In this document: positions 50,246 to 52,106 of the stretch, piece after piece
Numbering within the stretch: the first letter of the stretch is position 1
Layout of the letters: each line of letters starts with the position of its first letter
Source of the DNA: Elusimicrobia bacterium GWF2_62_30
GTDB lineage: Bacteria > Elusimicrobiota > Elusimicrobia > Elusimicrobiales > UBA9959
Assembly (NCBI GenBank): GCA_001799995.1
Contig: MGUK01000022.1
Coordinates: forward strand, 202 to 52,307
Direction of reading: 5' to 3'
Length of the DNA stretch: 52,106 nucleotides
Notes under the pieces: generated by a model
Told to the model about the DNA's origin: nothing
The model's database searches: none
Seen by the model: only the letters and a program-made list of their open reading frames with translations
Made by a program: the position numbers and the translations under genes

Positions 50246-51619
50246 ATGCACGTCAAAGAACTTGAAAAACTAATTTCCATTGGTGAATCCGCCCATGTGG
50301 AATTTAAAGAATCATTCGGCGAGGCCGTGATAGAAACTTTAGTTGCCATGGCCAATGCAGGCGGGGGGAAAGTACTTGTCGGGCTCAGGGATAACGGCAC
50401 AGTCTGCGGCGTGGGGGGCGGCAAGCCAAATATTGCCTCCTGGATAAACGACATCAAAATGAAAACATCCCCCGCGCTATTCCCGGATATTGACCTTGCC
50501 TCTATTCAGCACGCCAGTATAGCTGTGTTTTCAATAAAAGACGTCCCGGTAAAGCCGGTCGCCACCAAAGGCAAGTGTTTCATCCGGCGCGGCAGCAGCA
50601 ACCACCTAATGGGCATCCAGGAAATTGCCGACATGTACCTTAAAACCTATAACCTTTCCTGGGACAGCCTTATTGACGATGACAAAAGCCCCAAAGATCT
50701 TAGTTCTAAAAAGATTGAACACTTCAGGCAATTGCTTGAAAAACAGGCAGCTGTTTCCGTGCACGAAGACTCCTTTACGCTTCTTAAAAAATTCTCCCTG
50801 CTTAAAGAAGACCGGAAACTGACTTATGCCGCGTCCCTGCTCTTTTGCACAAAGCCACCCGCCAGCGCTGCAATACACGCAGTGCGCTTTAAAGGCGTTG
50901 ATAAAAATGAATCTGTAGAAGATTATTACATCCAGGAAGACCTTGTGGCCGAAACAGATTCGCTCATGGCTTTCATTCTTAGGAGCATTAAAAAAGGCGT
51001 GCGAAAGGTTTCCGCGTTGAAGCAGTTAACCCATGAGCCGGTTTGGGAATATCCGCCGGACGCCCTGCGCGAACTTGTGGTAAACCTTGTTATTCACCGG
51101 GATTACCGCGGCGCAGCCCCTGCGTGCGTGTTTGTTTTTGACGACCGTATAGAAATGTGGAATGCTGGCGAGATGCCCAAAGGCTTGTCCCTGGATAAAC
51201 TCCAGTCCGGCGATTACGAGCCCAGCGCTAGAAATCCGTTGCTCACCCGCGTTTTTAAAGAAATAGGGCTTATAGAAAACCTGGGCAGCGGCCTGCAAAA
51301 AGTCTGCCGCCTTTTAAAAAGTGCCGATCTTCCTTTGCCTTTTATAGAACCCCTCGCTTCCGGCACAAGGATCGTTATCTGTTCAGCAGCGAGGCATCTT
51401 GAAACTACGGAGAAAATGTCGGAGAAAATGTCGGAGAAAATGTCGGAGAAAATACTTGCGTTTATCAAGGCAGACCAGTTTATTAGTGCTGCTGGATTAG
51501 CACGCAGAATGGGGGTAACCTCAAGAACTATTGAGCGAGCGTTGGCTGAATTAAGGACGTGTGGTAAAATTAAGCGCATAGGCCCCGACAAAGGCGGCCA
51601 CTGGGAGGTAATCGTGTGA
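50246..51619 (+). CDS. AlbA_2/HATPase_c_4 transcriptional regulator-like protein
   Basis: A 457-residue protein. Residues about 1-130 form a Schlafen AlbA_2-type domain (ESAHVEFKESFGEAVIETLVAMANA ... GGKVLVGLRDNG). About 255-380 is the HATPase_c_4 region with ALRELVVNLVIHRDYRG and IENLGSGLQKV. Residues 388-403 are EKMS repeats, then a helix-turn-helix (SAAGLARRMGVTSRTIERAL) and a C-terminal wing. Such proteins are often misnamed RecG-like helicases; the ATP-binding site is of the GHKL type. The gene is clearly richer in A+T than the neighbours, suggesting transfer. AGGAGG precedes the ATG; a small ATGCC/GGCAT hairpin lies just upstream. Confidence 0.86.
   Translation: MHVKELEKLISIGESAHVEFKESFGEAVIETLVAMANAGGGKVLVGLRDNGTVCGVGGGKPNIASWINDIKMKTSPALFPDIDLASIQHASIAVFSIKDVPVKPVATKGKCFIRRGSSNHLMGIQEIADMYLKTYNLSWDSLIDDDKSPKDLSSKKIEHFRQLLEKQAAVSVHEDSFTLLKKFSLLKEDRKLTYAASLLFCTKPPASAAIHAVRFKGVDKNESVEDYYIQEDLVAETDSLMAFILRSIKKGVRKVSALKQLTHEPVWEYPPDALRELVVNLVIHRDYRGAAPACVFVFDDRIEMWNAGEMPKGLSLDKLQSGDYEPSARNPLLTRVFKEIGLIENLGSGLQKVCRLLKSADLPLPFIEPLASGTRIVICSAARHLETTEKMSEKMSEKMSEKILAFIKADQFISAAGLARRMGVTSRTIERALAELRTCGKIKRIGPDKGGHWEVIV
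51410..51453 (+). repeat. 12-bp in-frame tandem repeat in the AlbA_2 gene
   Basis: GAGAAAATGTCG repeated three times (51410-51445) plus a partial fourth, encoding EKMS units in the linker before the helix-turn-helix. Copy-number change would keep the frame. Confidence 0.9.
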
Positions 51620-51963
51620 AAATAGAACGTTTCGAAGACATTCAAATCTGGCAGAAAGCGCGGCAACTCGTAAAAAACATATACCAGGCCACTACAGAAA
51701 ACCAGGGGTTCAAAGGAGACTTTGCCCTAAAAGACCAGATCCGCCGCGCAGCCATTTCGGTAATGAGCAATATCGCTGAAGGCTATGCCCGTCGCAGCGA
51801 CAAAGCTTTCTCTAACTTTCTCCATATAGCTCATGGTTCCGCAACCGAAGTTCAAAGCCAGCTTTACATAGCCCTGGACCTGAACTATATATCCAAGGAA
51901 AACTTTACCAAGGCCTATACCCTCTCCGAGGCGATAAACAGGCAAACCCAAACTTTAACCTGA
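51616..51963 (+). CDS. S23-type four-helix-bundle protein
   Basis: A 115-residue protein of the 23S-rRNA-intervening-sequence/four-helix-bundle family: starts MKIERFEDIQIWQKARQLVK, with LKDQIRRAAISVMSNIAEGY and FLHIAHGSATEVQSQLYIALDL, the conserved signature of the family. These proteins occur as pentameric helical bundles, are found in rRNA introns and as Avd accessory proteins of diversity-generating retroelements, and otherwise have no known role. The GTG start overlaps the stop of the previous gene (GTGA). No reverse transcriptase or rRNA lies in the window. Confidence 0.9.
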   Translation: MKIERFEDIQIWQKARQLVKNIYQATTENQGFKGDFALKDQIRRAAISVMSNIAEGYARRSDKAFSNFLHIAHGSATEVQSQLYIALDLNYISKENFTKAYTLSEAINRQTQTLT

Positions 51964-52104
51964 ATCCAGCAGGATTCCCCGCGAAGCGGGCGGAGGGCCA
52001 AGCGCTATGCGCGACAGGCCCGACGAGGTGTATTCCTCCCGAAGGGCGCCCGCTATGCGGGCGGAAAGTTGCAACAGCAACTTTCAGGTTAATAAAATAC
52101 CTGA
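51962..52104. repeat. Run of compact hairpins 3' of the S23-type gene
   Basis: Consecutive short inverted repeats: GAATCC-agca-GGATTC (51962-51977), CCCGC-gaa-GCGGG (51978-51990), GCGC-tat-GCGC, CGCCCGC-tat-GCGGGCG (52047-52063), GAAAGTTGC-aaca-GCAACTTTC (52064-52085) and TTCAGGT-taataaaat-ACCTGAA (52083-52105). Almost every base takes part in a hairpin. The stretch continues past the window edge. Confidence 0.65.
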
Positions 52105-52106
52105 AC

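Noticed and set aside
51616-52106. Diversity-generating retroelement based on the Avd-like four-helix-bundle protein
   Set aside because: No reverse transcriptase, template repeat or variable repeat is seen within the window; S23-type proteins are common without such elements.

Overview
The window is GC-rich (roughly 60-65 %) chromosomal DNA from a diderm bacterium: it encodes outer-membrane beta-barrels, a Wza-like export lipoprotein, PorV-type proteins and many signal peptides. Gene content (two GH57 enzymes with a DUF4912 protein, a FeoA-FeoB fusion, an archaeal-style HypA/ATPase-type HypB pair, a T9SS-like tail next to a PorV-family gene) reminds me of Elusimicrobiota. That is an inference from content; no rRNA or tRNA gene is visible to confirm it.

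Layout. 1-5 kb: the end of an SGNH-type hydrolase, hypA with an Mrp/MinD-type hypB, then a cobalamin riboswitch and terminator controlling btuF and a fused btuC-btuD. 4.5-10.6 kb: DUF4912 protein and GH57 branching enzyme on +, facing a - strand operon (cyuA-like gene, unknown gene, GH57/DUF3536). 11.9-14.4 kb: DtxR-type regulator and FeoAB fusion behind a palindromic operator. 14.4-27 kb: mostly housekeeping genes (beta-hydroxyacid dehydrogenase, RluE-like synthase, RNase D, YgiQ, response regulator, NlpC/P60, ornithine aminotransferase, MurB) and several small or outer-membrane proteins. 26.6-32 kb: a secreted papain-like protease with a T9SS-like C-terminus beside a PorV/PorQ-like protein. 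32-40 kb: glycosyltransferase, nucleoside transporter, signal peptidase, GH3 enzyme, CsgG-like/VWA protein, TIM-barrel-like secreted protein. 40-49.3 kb: an exopolysaccharide-type region (two secreted FecR/ligand-like proteins sharing a C-terminal tail, beta-barrel, low-MW tyrosine phosphatase, O-antigen-ligase-like protein, Wza, Wzc), interrupted by an MNT/HEPN toxin-antitoxin pair. 49.4-52.1 kb: accessory genes (zeta-like kinase with a 49-codon partner, AlbA_2/HATPase protein, S23 four-helix-bundle protein) and a run of hairpins.

Two signals cut across the gene list. First, a dispersed structured element of about 125-135 bp occurs five times in intergenic gaps, with a sixth relative. All copies share a closing GCAAA.C box, five share a conserved core, and each has its own outer arm sequence that still pairs over about 19-28 bp. 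One inner base pair also changes in a compensatory way. It looks either like a structured RNA family or like a hairpin-targeting mobile element; I recognise no described family. Second, at least seven genes have a -10-like hexamer ending 5-7 nt before the ATG and no Shine-Dalgarno sequence, which points to frequent leaderless transcription.

No transposase, prophage, CRISPR array, rRNA, tRNA or replication origin was recognised.
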